The notes: generated by a model from the letters alone, not told the origin. 64,000 nucleotides of DNA from CAILUG01 sp038125665 (GCA_038125665.1 JAYPEI010000004.1:1-64000); one strand, 5' to 3'. Positions 1-7,880 are shown, numbered from the stretch's first letter. Program-made: numbers and translations.

Positions 1-36
1 GTAGGTGCTGGGGTTGTCGCAAAAATTATTGATTAA
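1..36 (+). CDS. tuf: Elongation factor Tu, C-terminal end only
   Basis: The first twelve codons read VGAGVVAKIID and a TAA stop, which is the conserved C-terminus of EF-Tu, the GTPase that delivers aminoacyl-tRNA to the ribosome. The rest of the gene lies before the window. Its place immediately before rpsJ is the usual gammaproteobacterial str-S10 junction. Only 11 residues are visible, so the call rests on this tail plus gene order. Confidence 0.85.
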   Translation, partial: VGAGVVAKIID

Positions 37-196
37 TCAATAAGTTGGGATTATTAGTGGGCTTAACAGTAATATCGTTGCTTGCTTGTAACCAGAAGAT
101 TTATTTTGCTGAGAGTAGCTGATTTTAGTTAAGAAACGAAAAAAAGTATCACATCAAATTAAATTGAGTAATGTGTGAATTTTACAACAAGAATGC

Positions 197-225
197 TTGA
201 CACTAAGTGCAGGTATTCTTAAAAT
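197..225 (+). promoter_or_regulatory. Sigma-70 promoter of the S10 operon
   Basis: A perfect -35 box TTGACA (197-202), a 17-base spacer and a -10 box TAAAAT (220-225, five of six matches) lie in the tuf-rpsJ gap. Transcription would start near 232, giving a leader of only about 55 bases before rpsJ. This is the clearest promoter in the window. Confidence 0.8.
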
Positions 226-240
226 TCGCGCTCTTTTTCA

Positions 241-253
241 GCCGTCAGACGGC
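241..253 (+). promoter_or_regulatory. Hairpin in the short S10 leader
   Basis: GCCGT and ACGGC form a five-pair GC-rich stem around a three-base loop about 10 bases after the predicted transcription start. It could stabilise the 5' end of the mRNA. It is too small to be the multi-hairpin L4 target known from the E. coli S10 leader. Confidence 0.45.
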
Positions 254-286
254 AGTTCTTTAACAATGACAGGAGATGTTGGTCGC

Positions 287-598
287 ATGCAGAACCAGCG
301 CATTAGGATTCGTCTAAAGGCTTTTGACCATCGCCTTATTGATAAGTCTACACAAGAAATCGTGGATACCGCAAAGCGTACAGGTGCTCAAATACGCGGT
401 CCGATTCCGATGCCCACGCAGAAAGAACGCTATACAGTGCTTATTTCTCCGCATGTAAACAAAGATGCTCGTGATCAGTACGAGATCAGAACACACAAAC
501 GTCTCCTTGACATTGTTGAGCCAACTGAGAAAACAGTTGATGCCCTAATGAAGCTGGATCTTGCAGCAGGTGTCGAAGTTCAAATTAGTCTCGGCTAA
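287..598 (+). CDS. rpsJ: 30S ribosomal protein S10
   Basis: The 103-residue product begins MQNQRIRIRLKAFDHRLID and is S10 along its whole length, including the KRTGAQIRGPIP loop and the HKRLLDIVEPT segment. S10 sits in the head of the 30S subunit and also acts as NusE in antitermination. The ATG at 287 is preceded by AGGAG (271-275) and gives the usual family length. A longer frame opens at a TTG at 197, but that codon is the -35 box of the promoter and its extra 30 residues have no counterpart in S10. First gene of the S10 operon. Confidence 0.97.
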   Translation: MQNQRIRIRLKAFDHRLIDKSTQEIVDTAKRTGAQIRGPIPMPTQKERYTVLISPHVNKDARDQYEIRTHKRLLDIVEPTEKTVDALMKLDLAAGVEVQISLG

Positions 599-607
599 AT
601 TTTTATG

Positions 608-819
608 TTACTTGTAGTAAAACTACTGCAGGTAGTAATGAGTTAGTCTTGGCAGTTTCCGCTAGAGAAACTGTGAGACAGGCAAGCTAGCCTTAAGTGT
701 CTGGTTTTTCAGTGAACCTGGCACTCAAAATACAGCAAACGCGAGACATGGTTAAAATAACTTGGTCTCTAAAGTAACAGAGTGTAATGCGTAAGCAGCC
801 ATAGTGGGTTAAAGCCCCA
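608..819 (+). promoter_or_regulatory. Structured spacer RNA between rpsJ and rplC
   Basis: The 240-base gap (599-838) carries no ORF but a series of hairpins. GTAGT 614-618 or GTAGT 632-636 can each pair with ACTAC 622-626, so these two stems exclude each other. CAGTTTC 653-659 pairs with GAAACTG 667-673. A long imperfect stem covers 696-725 (AGTGTC and GGTT arms). GAGAC 743-747 pairs with GTCTC 765-769 with an inner GTT/AAC stem. A short stem TGGG/CCCA lies at 805-819. The rplC Shine-Dalgarno GGAG (828-831) follows. The same gap is only a few tens of bases in E. coli. A cis-acting control element for rplC-rplD is an inference. Confidence 0.5.
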
Positions 820-838
820 TACACGATGGAGTATAAAA

Positions 839-1495
839 ATGTCGATTGGCTTAGTCGGTCGGAAAAGCGGCATGACCCGCGTTTTCACCGAAACAGGAAC
901 ATCTATCCCTGTCACAGTGTTGGAGATAACCCCAAACCGTGTCACTCAGCTTAAAGCTGAAGAGACAGATGGTTATTCTGCTGTGCAGGTAACTGCAGGG
1001 AGCCGTAAGGCTTCTCACGTTAATAAAGCTGAAGCTGGCCACTACGCGAAAGCTGGAGTTGAGGCTGGTTCAGGCTTGTGGGAATTCCGCGCGAGTACTG
1101 CAGAACTTGCCGGTATTGAGCTAGGTGCAGAGCTAACTGTAGAACGCTTTGCTGAAGGTCAGTTGGTAGACGTCACCGGAACCTCCAAAGGTAAAGGGTT
1201 CCAAGGTGTAATCAAGAGATATAACTTCAGAATGCAAGATGCAACGCACGGTAACTCCTTGTCTCACCGTGCCCCTGGCTCTATTGGTCAAAACCAAACA
1301 CCAGGCCGTGTCTGGAAAGGAAAAAAAATGGCGGGTCACATGGGGGCTGAGCAGGTAACTACTCAAAATCTCGAAGTGATTCGTGTTGATGCCGATAATA
1401 ATCTAATGTTGATAAAAGGTGCTATCCCGGGAGCTACCGGCGGAGAAGTCATCGTTAAGTCAGCAGTAAAGCAACTCAACAAGACAGGGGGCTAA
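839..1495 (+). CDS. rplC: 50S ribosomal protein L3
   Basis: The 218-residue protein starts MSIGLVGRKSGMTRVF and has the L3 core around residues 120-165, including the glutamine in GSIGQNQTPGRV that is methylated by PrmB in E. coli. L3 is an early assembly protein whose loop reaches the peptidyl transferase centre. GGAG lies eight bases before the ATG. It follows the unusually long spacer after rpsJ and is three bases from rplD. Confidence 0.97.
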   Translation: MSIGLVGRKSGMTRVFTETGTSIPVTVLEITPNRVTQLKAEETDGYSAVQVTAGSRKASHVNKAEAGHYAKAGVEAGSGLWEFRASTAELAGIELGAELTVERFAEGQLVDVTGTSKGKGFQGVIKRYNFRMQDATHGNSLSHRAPGSIGQNQTPGRVWKGKKMAGHMGAEQVTTQNLEVIRVDADNNLMLIKGAIPGATGGEVIVKSAVKQLNKTGG

Positions 1496-1498
1496 GCA

Positions 1499-2119
1499 AT
1501 GGAATTACAGATTGTTTTGCCAGGTCAGGTGGCTGGTAAAGAAACGATTTCTGTTTCTGATCAAGCTTTTGGGCGTGACTTTAATGAGAGTCTTGTTCAT
1601 CAGGTGGTTGTTACATACTTAGCAGGAGCCCGTCAAGGTTCCACTAAGCAGAAAACACGCTCTGAAGTAAGAGGCGGAGGTCGTAAGCCTTTTCGTCAAA
1701 AGGGTACAGGTCGCGCGCGTGCTGGATCTACTCGTAGCCCATTGTGGCGTGGTGGTGGAAAAACTTTTGCTGCTGTTCCGCAAGATCATTCAAAAAAAAT
1801 CAATAAGAAAATGTACCGTGGTGCAATTCAATGTATCGTTTCTGAGTTGATTCGACAAGAGCGTCTTGTTGTCGTTGATGATTTCAAGGTTGACTCACAT
1901 AAAACTAAAGGTCTTATGTCAAAGTTGGCTGAACTAAAGCTAGACAATGTTCTTATTGTCAGTGATCAGGTTGATAAAAATTTATACCTCGCTGCTCGTA
2001 ACCTCCACAGTATCGATGTAGTAGATGCTGATGCAGTTGATCCAGTTAGTCTGATTGGCAAGGAGAAAGTTCTCATCACAGTGCCTGCACTGAAGAAGCT
2101 GGAGGGTCTGTTGGTATGA
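1499..2119 (+). CDS. rplD: 50S ribosomal protein L4
   Basis: The 206 residues match L4: N-terminal globular domain, the extended loop with GGGRKPFRQKGTGRARAG (about residues 60-77) that lines the exit tunnel, and a C-terminal Rossmann-like part ending KKLEGLLV. In E. coli L4 is also the autogenous repressor of the S10 operon. Its stop codon overlaps the rplW start in ATGA, so the two are translationally coupled. Confidence 0.97.
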   Translation: MELQIVLPGQVAGKETISVSDQAFGRDFNESLVHQVVVTYLAGARQGSTKQKTRSEVRGGGRKPFRQKGTGRARAGSTRSPLWRGGGKTFAAVPQDHSKKINKKMYRGAIQCIVSELIRQERLVVVDDFKVDSHKTKGLMSKLAELKLDNVLIVSDQVDKNLYLAARNLHSIDVVDADAVDPVSLIGKEKVLITVPALKKLEGLLV

Positions 2120-2415
2120 ACCAAGAACGTATACTCACCGTGCTAATGGGGCCGCATTTGTCAGAGAAAGCAGCCAATATCGCTGAAAGTAACAATCAAG
2201 TTACATTCCGTGTGGCGCTAAACGCCACAAAAGCTGAAGTGAGAGCTGCTGTTGAAAATCTATTCAATGTGCAAGTTCGCTCTGTTCAATTGTTGAATGT
2301 TAAAGGTAAGACCAAGCGTACTGCTCGTGGAAAACTACGTAGACGTAACGATTGGAAAAAAGCTTATGTACGTTTAGAGCAGGGTCAGCACATTGACTTT
2401 GCGGACATGGCTTAA
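2116..2415 (+). CDS. rplW: 50S ribosomal protein L23
   Basis: The 99-residue product has the L23 pattern (GPHLSEKAANIAE near the start, then KAEVRAAVENLFNVQV and VKGKTKRT). L23 lies at the exit of the peptide tunnel and docks trigger factor and SRP. The start overlaps the rplD stop by four bases. Length is normal for the family. Confidence 0.96.
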   Translation: MNQERILTVLMGPHLSEKAANIAESNNQVTFRVALNATKAEVRAAVENLFNVQVRSVQLLNVKGKTKRTARGKLRRRNDWKKAYVRLEQGQHIDFADMA

Positions 2416-2432
2416 GGGCTGAGGAGTAGGTA

Positions 2433-3263
2433 ATGGCTGTAATAAAATCAAAACCAACCTCGCCGGGTCGTCGTTTCCAGGTTAAGGTTGTAAATTCGGA
2501 GCTTCATAAAGGTGCTCCGTATGCTCCACTAGTTGAGTCTCAAAACAAGAAAAGTGGGCGTAACAACGCAGGTCGTATCACTCAACGTCATGTCGGTGGT
2601 GGGCATAAGCAAAGATATCGTGTTATCGATTTTCGTCGTAACAAAGATGGGATTCCGGCCAAGATTGAACGTCTTGAGTATGATCCTAACCGTACAGCAA
2701 ACATTGCTCTTCTACTTTACGCAGATGGTGAACGTCGTTATATCATTGCACCTCGCAACATTTCAGCTGGAGACACTGTTTACTCTGGAGTAGACGCTCC
2801 GATAAAAATAGGTAATTGTTTGCCTCTTCGAAATATTCCCTTGGGTAGCAGCATTCACTGTATCGAACTTAAACCAGGTAAGGGTGCCCAAATGGCGCGT
2901 TCAGCTGGTACATCTGTGCAGTTAATTGCTAAAGAGGGTCAATATGTAACTTTACGGTTACGCTCTGGTGAAGTTCGAAAAGTCCTTGCGGATTGTCGTG
3001 CCACTCTTGGTGAAGTTTCCAATCATGAGCATTCTTTACGTTCTATAGGTAAGGCTGGTGCTATGCGCTGGAGAGGAGTCCGTCCTACAGTGCGTGGTGT
3101 TGTAATGAACCCAGTTGATCACCCTCACGGTGGTGGTGAGGGCCGTACCTCAGGCGGTCGTCATCCGGTGAGCCCATGGGGTACTCCGAGTAAAGGTTAT
3201 AAAACGCGTACTAATAAGCGCACGACTAAGATGATTGTACGTCGTCGTAACGCAACTAAATAA
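2433..3263 (+). CDS. rplB: 50S ribosomal protein L2
   Basis: The 276-residue protein has the full L2 architecture: OB-fold and SH3-like domains and a basic tail with VDHPHGGGEG, which holds the conserved histidine near the peptidyl transferase centre. L2 helps subunit association and peptide-bond formation. GAGGAG-like Shine-Dalgarno bases lie just before the ATG, 17 bases after rplW. Confidence 0.97.
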   Translation: MAVIKSKPTSPGRRFQVKVVNSELHKGAPYAPLVESQNKKSGRNNAGRITQRHVGGGHKQRYRVIDFRRNKDGIPAKIERLEYDPNRTANIALLLYADGERRYIIAPRNISAGDTVYSGVDAPIKIGNCLPLRNIPLGSSIHCIELKPGKGAQMARSAGTSVQLIAKEGQYVTLRLRSGEVRKVLADCRATLGEVSNHEHSLRSIGKAGAMRWRGVRPTVRGVVMNPVDHPHGGGEGRTSGGRHPVSPWGTPSKGYKTRTNKRTTKMIVRRRNATK

Positions 3264-3293
3264 ACACAGGTAAGGAAAGGGTAGGGTAATCAA

Positions 3294-3566
3294 GTGCCAA
3301 GATCGCTAAAAAAAGGTCCATTTATAGACCTGCACCTGTTGAAGAAAGTTCAAGCAGCAGTAGATGCAAACGACAGAAGACCAATTAAAACCTGGTCACG
3401 CAGATCCATGATTTCTCCAGATATGCTTGGTCTGACAATGTCCGTTCATAACGGTCGTCAACACGTACCCGTACTGATCACTGAAGATATGGTTGGCCAC
3501 AAACTAGGTGAGTTTGTCCCTACTAGAACCTATCGTGGTCATGCAGCAGATAAAAAGTCTAAGTAA
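3294..3566 (+). CDS. rpsS: 30S ribosomal protein S19
   Basis: The 90-residue protein begins PRSLKKGPFIDLHLLKK after the initiator and is a clear S19, the head protein that contacts the A-site finger with S13. The start codon is GTG, chosen because the family N-terminus begins exactly here and no ATG lies nearby upstream. Purine-rich AAGG/AGGG bases precede it. Confidence 0.96.
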   Translation: MPRSLKKGPFIDLHLLKKVQAAVDANDRRPIKTWSRRSMISPDMLGLTMSVHNGRQHVPVLITEDMVGHKLGEFVPTRTYRGHAADKKSK

Positions 3567-3610
3567 GGCGCTATGTAAGCGAATGCTTAAGAGTAAAGAG
3601 GTTAATTGAG

Positions 3611-3946
3611 ATGGAAGTTTCAGCGGTTTTAAAGGGCGCCAGATTGTCAGCCCAAAAAGCGCGTCTTGTAGCAGATCAAATCCGTGGCAAGTCTGTAGAA
3701 GAAGCGCTTGATGTTCTGACTTTCAGCACCAAGAAAGGGGCGGCTCTAATCAAGAAAGTATTGAATTCTGCAATAGCAAATGCAGAACACAATAAGGGTC
3801 TTGATATCGACGAGCTGAAAGTTTCGACTATTTTTGTTGATGAAGCTACATCGCTAAAACGTATCCAGCCACGTGCTAAAGGCCGTGCAGATCGCATCAC
3901 CAAGCGTTCATGCCACATCACAGTAAAAGTTGCGGATAAAGGGTAA
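3611..3946 (+). CDS. rplV: 50S ribosomal protein L22
   Basis: The 111-residue product is typical L22 (GARLSAQKARLVADQIRGK at the N-terminus; the tunnel hairpin with SLKRIQPRAKGRADRI at about residues 80-95). Changes in that hairpin cause macrolide resistance in other bacteria; nothing unusual is seen here. It lies five bases before rpsC. Confidence 0.97.
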   Translation: MEVSAVLKGARLSAQKARLVADQIRGKSVEEALDVLTFSTKKGAALIKKVLNSAIANAEHNKGLDIDELKVSTIFVDEATSLKRIQPRAKGRADRITKRSCHITVKVADKG

Positions 3947-3951
3947 TTATC

Positions 3952-4635
3952 ATGGGTCAGAAAGTTCACCCGAATGGCATTAGACTGGGTATCGTAAAAA
4001 AACATACCTCTGTTTGGTACGCTGGCGGTAAAGACTACGCAAAATATCTACATCAGGATCTTACAGTCCGTGATCTTGTAAGAAAACGTTTTGAAGCAGC
4101 ATCAGTTTCTCGTGTTGAAATCGAAAGACCTGCTCAGACAGCTCGTATTACTGTTTATACTGCTCGTCCTGGGGTAGTAATAGGTAAGAAAGGTGAAGAT
4201 GTTGAAAAGCTTCGCAATGAACTCACTGCGTTGATGGGTGTTCCTGTCAACATCAATATTGAAGAAATCCGTAAACCGGATCTCGATGCACAGTTAGTTG
4301 CCGATAACGTAGCACAACAACTAGAGCGTCGTGTTATGTTTCGTCGTGCAATGAAGCGTGTAATGCAAAATGCAATGCGTCAGGGTGCTGAAGGTATCAA
4401 GGTTCAAGTAAGTGGCCGTTTAGGTGGTGCTGAGATCGCACGTACTGAACGCTATCATGAAGGCCGTGTTCCATTACACACTCTGCGTGCGGATATCGAC
4501 TACGCCACGAGCGAAGCTTTAACGACTTTCGGTATCATTGGTGTAAAAGTTTGGATATTTAAAGGTGAGATTCTCAATGCTGAGGAAGTTCTTGCCGGTA
4601 ACAATAAAAAGAAAGCCCAGCCACAACAGGCTTGA
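3952..4635 (+). CDS. rpsC: 30S ribosomal protein S3
   Basis: The 227-residue protein begins MGQKVHPNGIRLGI and has the type-2 KH domain with the GKKGEDVEKLR loop (about residues 75-90) and the S3 C-terminal domain. S3 forms the mRNA entry tunnel with S4 and S5 and takes part in mRNA helicase activity. Length is normal (233 in E. coli). Confidence 0.97.
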   Translation: MGQKVHPNGIRLGIVKKHTSVWYAGGKDYAKYLHQDLTVRDLVRKRFEAASVSRVEIERPAQTARITVYTARPGVVIGKKGEDVEKLRNELTALMGVPVNINIEEIRKPDLDAQLVADNVAQQLERRVMFRRAMKRVMQNAMRQGAEGIKVQVSGRLGGAEIARTERYHEGRVPLHTLRADIDYATSEALTTFGIIGVKVWIFKGEILNAEEVLAGNNKKKAQPQQA

Positions 4636-4676
4636 TTTAGGATAGATTTGACCCTCAGGGGTTTGAGGACAGAATA

Positions 4677-5090
4677 ATGTTGCAACCAAAGCGAACTAAA
4701 TTTCGCAAGATGATGAAAGGCCGTAATCGTGGGCTTGCCCACCGCGGTAGCACAGTTAGCTTTGGCGAGTATGGTCTTAAAGCTGTTGGTCGTGGGCGTC
4801 TGACTGCTCGTCAGATTGAAGCCGCACGTCGTGCACTTACTCGTCACATCAAGCGTGGTGGTAAAGTGTGGATACGTGTGTTCCCGGATAAGCCTATTAC
4901 TCAAAAACCTCTTGAAGTACGTCAAGGTAAAGGTAAGGGTAGTGTTGAATATTGGGTGGCTCAAATTCAACCAGGTAAGATTTTATTTGAAGTGGAAGGT
5001 GTAGACGTTGAGTTAGCGCGTGAAGCATTCGCTCTTGCCGCAGCAAAACTGCCTTTTGAAACAAAAATTACTACTCGAGTGGTGATGTAA
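4677..5090 (+). CDS. rplP: 50S ribosomal protein L16
   Basis: The 137-residue protein starts MLQPKRTKFRKMMKGRNRG and is L16 throughout, including the RVFPDKPIT and GKGSVEYWVAQ segments. L16 organises the A-site tRNA elbow region of the 50S. The final base of its stop codon is the first base of the rpmC start, a one-base overlap. Confidence 0.97.
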   Translation: MLQPKRTKFRKMMKGRNRGLAHRGSTVSFGEYGLKAVGRGRLTARQIEAARRALTRHIKRGGKVWIRVFPDKPITQKPLEVRQGKGKGSVEYWVAQIQPGKILFEVEGVDVELAREAFALAAAKLPFETKITTRVVM

Positions 5091-5290
5091 TGGCAAATAT
5101 TAATGTCGGCGAGCTACGCAAAAAATCAGTCTCTGAGTTGCAGGAAACACTCCATGGTCTTTTAAAAGATCAATTTAAACATCGCATGCAGAGCACTACT
5201 GGTCAATTGAATCAAACACATCTTCTATCGGCAGTGAAAAAAGATATTGCACGCGTCAAAACTCTCATTACCGAAAAAGCGGGATCCTAA
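5090..5290 (+). CDS. rpmC: 50S ribosomal protein L29
   Basis: The 66-residue, mostly helical protein has the L29 signature (ELRKKSVSELQETL and LSAVKKDIARVKTLITE). L29 sits beside L23 at the tunnel exit. The start overlaps the rplP stop by one base; rpsQ follows after three bases. Confidence 0.94.
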   Translation: MANINVGELRKKSVSELQETLHGLLKDQFKHRMQSTTGQLNQTHLLSAVKKDIARVKTLITEKAGS

Positions 5291-5293
5291 GCT

Positions 5294-5581
5294 ATGACAC
5301 AAGATTCTCAAGTTCAGGCTCAAGAGAGCAAAAGTGGTCGTACTGTGTACGGTCGTGTAGTAAGCAGTAAAATGGATAAATCCATCACTGTAAAAGTTGA
5401 ACGTCGTGTTAAACACCCAGTATACGGTAAATATATTACTCGTTCTTCAAAAGTGCATGCGCATGACGAGGCAAACGAGTGCCGTGAAGGCGATTACGTT
5501 GCGGTTCTTGAAGTGCGTCCTATTTCTAAGACCAAAACTTGGAAACTGGTTGAAGTCATTGAACGTGCACCAATAGTGTAA
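5294..5581 (+). CDS. rpsQ: 30S ribosomal protein S17
   Basis: The S17 OB-fold is clear from residue 14 on (SGRTVYGRVVSSKMDKSITV, then HPVYGKYI and EVRPISKTKTWKLVEV). The 95-residue product has about ten more N-terminal residues than the 84-residue E. coli protein; this leader is polar and probably disordered. S17 is a primary 16S rRNA binder. Last gene of the S10 group. Confidence 0.95.
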   Translation: MTQDSQVQAQESKSGRTVYGRVVSSKMDKSITVKVERRVKHPVYGKYITRSSKVHAHDEANECREGDYVAVLEVRPISKTKTWKLVEVIERAPIV

Positions 5582-5673
5582 AATACTTAGTAGATATAAT
5601 TAATTACTGAGTTTAGCGAAGCAGAAAGACAAGTATAACAGGAGCGCGGACAACAATGTCCACGAAATGAACC
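5582..5673 (+). promoter_or_regulatory. S10-spc boundary with leader mini-ORF before rplN
   Basis: A consensus -10 box TATAAT lies at 5595-5600, without a convincing -35 box. AGGAG (5640-5644) is 29 bases from the rplN ATG, too far to serve it directly. Between them is a four-codon ORF (5656-5670, M-S-T-K-stop) at good distance from AGGAG, whose stop lies three bases before rplN. A stem GGACA 5648-5652 with TGTCC 5657-5661 overlaps the mini-ORF start. Either re-initiation after the mini-ORF or folding of the stem could bring ribosomes to rplN; both are inferences. Confidence 0.45.
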
Positions 5674-6042
5674 ATGATACAAGTTCAGTCTTATTTGGAA
5701 GTTGCAGACAACAGCGGCGCACGTAAAGTTATGTGCATCAAAGTTCTTGGTGGTTCACATCGTCGCTACGCGCGTATTGGCGATGTCATCAAGGTGACAG
5801 TTAAAGAAGCTATTCCCCGCGGTAAAGTAAAAAAAGGTCAGGTGCTCAATGCCCTAGTCGTTCGCACTAAAAGTGGTGTGCGTAGACAGGATGGTTCCTT
5901 GATTCGCTTTGATGATAATGCGGCGATTCTTCTAAACAATCAGCAGGCTCCAATCGGTACACGTGTCTTCGGACCAGTTACTAGAGAGCTTCGTAATGAA
6001 AAATTTATGAGAATTATTTCTCTGGCTCCGGAAGTGCTTTAA
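5674..6042 (+). CDS. rplN: 50S ribosomal protein L14
   Basis: The 122-residue protein begins MIQVQSYLEVADNSGARKVMCIKVLGGS, shown here in part, and has the usual L14 length. L14 forms an intersubunit bridge and is the docking site of the silencing factor RsfS. It is the first gene of the spc group. There is no Shine-Dalgarno at normal distance; see the leader entry just before it. Confidence 0.97.
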   Translation: MIQVQSYLEVADNSGARKVMCIKVLGGSHRRYARIGDVIKVTVKEAIPRGKVKKGQVLNALVVRTKSGVRRQDGSLIRFDDNAAILLNNQQAPIGTRVFGPVTRELRNEKFMRIISLAPEVL

Positions 6043-6086
6043 GCACTCAGAGACCCAGTCCAGAATTGGTAAGAGAGACCGAGACA

Positions 6087-6398
6087 ATGCAAAAACTAAA
6101 GCGTGATGATGAAGTAATCGTGATCGCAGGCCGTGATAAAGGCAAGCGTGGAAAGGTTACCCAGGTAATTGGGGATCGAGTACTCGTTTCAGGTATTAAT
6201 ATGGTTAAGCGCCACACTAAACCTAATCCCAACATGGGCAAGCAAGGTGGTGTTATTGAGAAAGAGGCTGGTATAGCAATTTCAAATGTAGCTATTTTTA
6301 ATACACAAACACAAAAAGCTGATCGTATTGGCTTTCAGGTGGACGCTGATGGTAATAAATCACGCCACTTTAAGTCCGATGGCATTAAGATTGACTGA
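6087..6398 (+). CDS. rplX: 50S ribosomal protein L24
   Basis: The KOW-domain protein starts MQKLKRDDEVIVIAGRDKGKRG, equivalent to the E. coli N-terminus, and is 103 residues long. L24 is an assembly initiator at the 5' end of 23S rRNA. A frame seven codons longer opens at a TTG at 6066 and has no family support. GAGAC-type purines precede the ATG. Confidence 0.95.
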   Translation: MQKLKRDDEVIVIAGRDKGKRGKVTQVIGDRVLVSGINMVKRHTKPNPNMGKQGGVIEKEAGIAISNVAIFNTQTQKADRIGFQVDADGNKSRHFKSDGIKID

Positions 6399-6454
6399 GA
6401 TTAACCAATAGCTGTCAGCTAATGGCTACAGCTGCGGATGTAACAGGTAAGAAC

Positions 6455-7015
6455 ATGGCTCGTTTAAAAGAGTACTACAAGACAACTATCGTACCCGAAC
6501 TGACTAAACAGTTTGAGTATGAAAATCCTATGCAGGTGCCGAAGATCACTAAAATAGTGCTCAATATTGGTAGCGGCGAGTTCAGTGATAAAAAAATACT
6601 AGATAACGCGATGGGTGATCTAGAAAAGATCTCTGGCCAGAAACCTGTGGTTACTAAAGCTCGTAAGTCTGTTGCTGGTTTTAAAATTCGTGAAGGCTGG
6701 CCTGTAGGTTGTAAAGTTACTCTACGTGGCGAACGTATGTATGAATTTTTGGATCGCCTAGTCAGCATTGCAATTCCTCGTATTCGAGACTTTCGTGGTC
6801 TTAATCCGAAAGCTTTTGATGGTCGTGGGAATTATGCTCTTGGTGTAAGCGAGCAAATCATTTTCCCAGAGATTGACTACGACAAGATTGATAAAATTCG
6901 AGGTATGGATATCACCATCACAACAACTGCTGAGAGTAATGATGAGGGCCGTGCACTGCTTCGTGCATTTAGCTTTCCTTTCCGCGGTGAAACAAATAGT
7001 GCAGCCAAGGGGTAA
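6455..7015 (+). CDS. rplE: 50S ribosomal protein L5
   Basis: The protein is L5 (VTKARKSVAGFKIREGWPVG, IPRIRDFRGL, then FPEIDYDKIDKIRGMDI). L5 binds 5S rRNA and contacts the P-site tRNA. I chose the ATG at 6455 because it is preceded by AGG (6445-6447) and gives MARLKEYYKTT, aligned with the E. coli start; this makes 186 residues. An in-frame ATG at 6422 would add 11 residues without a clear Shine-Dalgarno. A short extra C-terminal NSAAKG is present. Confidence 0.95.
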   Translation: MARLKEYYKTTIVPELTKQFEYENPMQVPKITKIVLNIGSGEFSDKKILDNAMGDLEKISGQKPVVTKARKSVAGFKIREGWPVGCKVTLRGERMYEFLDRLVSIAIPRIRDFRGLNPKAFDGRGNYALGVSEQIIFPEIDYDKIDKIRGMDITITTTAESNDEGRALLRAFSFPFRGETNSAAKG

Positions 7016-7018
7016 GTT

Positions 7019-7324
7019 ATGGCAAAGGTTTCGATGAAACAAAGAGAACTGAAGCGTGCCCGACTGGCAGATAAATATGCTGCTAAGCGTGATGGGCTTA
7101 AAGCAATCATCAGTAGTACAACTGCTTCTGACGATGATAAGTGGGCTGCCCAAATAAAATTGCAAAAGCTACCACGGGACGCCAGTCCATCACGTCAACG
7201 TAAACGTTGTAATATTACTGGTCGCCCCCACGGTGTGTTCAGAAGATTCGGTCTTTGTCGTATCAAAATCAGAGAGCATATGATGAAAGGTGATATTCCT
7301 GGTTTGACTAAAGCCAGTTGGTAA
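7019..7324 (+). CDS. rpsN: 30S ribosomal protein S14, zinc-free form
   Basis: The 101-residue protein has the S14 tail KRCNITGRPHGVFRRFGLCRIKIRE. It contains only two cysteines there and lacks the paired CxxC motifs, so it is the long zinc-independent type. S14 is a late head protein of the 30S. It starts three bases after rplE with a strong AAGGGG Shine-Dalgarno. Confidence 0.96.
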   Translation: MAKVSMKQRELKRARLADKYAAKRDGLKAIISSTTASDDDKWAAQIKLQKLPRDASPSRQRKRCNITGRPHGVFRRFGLCRIKIREHMMKGDIPGLTKASW

Positions 7325-7351
7325 GCAGAAAGAGTTAACGGAGATAAATAA

Positions 7352-7747
7352 ATGAGCATGAGTGACCCGATAGCCGATCTGTTGACCCGCATTCGTAATG
7401 CACAGATGGCTGGTAAGCCGACAGTTAACTGTCCTTCATCCACTATTAAGCAATCTATCTTGAATGTTCTCAAGGACGAGGGTTACATAGAAGGTTATAC
7501 CTTGTCTGATGACGTGGTAAAACCAGAGATTCAGATAAAATTGAAATATTTTAATGGTAAGCCTGTTATTGAGGAACTGAATCGCATCAGTTCACCAGGC
7601 TTGAGACAATATAAAGCTTCTGACGAACTACCTTCAGTGAGAGCTGGTTTGGGAATTGCAGTGATATCTACCAATAAAGGTGTCATGACTGACCGTGCAG
7701 CTCGAGCGGCTGGGGTAGGTGGTGAGGTCCTTTGTACCGTATTCTAA
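7352..7747 (+). CDS. rpsH: 30S ribosomal protein S8
   Basis: The 131-residue product is S8 (MSDPIADLLTRIRNAQ; C-terminal TDRAARAAGVGGEVLCTVF). S8 binds the central domain of 16S rRNA and represses the spc operon at the rplE region in E. coli. Two starts are possible, ATG at 7352 or 7358; the first has GGAG at better distance. Confidence 0.96.
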   Translation: MSMSDPIADLLTRIRNAQMAGKPTVNCPSSTIKQSILNVLKDEGYIEGYTLSDDVVKPEIQIKLKYFNGKPVIEELNRISSPGLRQYKASDELPSVRAGLGIAVISTNKGVMTDRAARAAGVGGEVLCTVF

Positions 7748-7880
7748 AAAGATCATGGTATGTTTTTTTACCTCAACTATGCCTGTTATCCAGTTAGGAG
7801 TAACCCCCAGGTTATTCTAATAGAAAGTTAGCTTTTTTGTGGAAATGATAATTTAAACCAATATAGTAAGAGCCTTAGTT

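Noticed and set aside
197..286. A 30-residue N-terminal extension of S10 from a TTG codon
   Set aside because: The TTG is part of a consensus -35 box, the extension has no family counterpart, and a good ribosome-binding site precedes the ATG at 287.
6066..6086. Longer L24 from TTG at 6066
   Set aside because: The family start MQKLKRDDEV lies at 6087 and the seven extra residues are not conserved.
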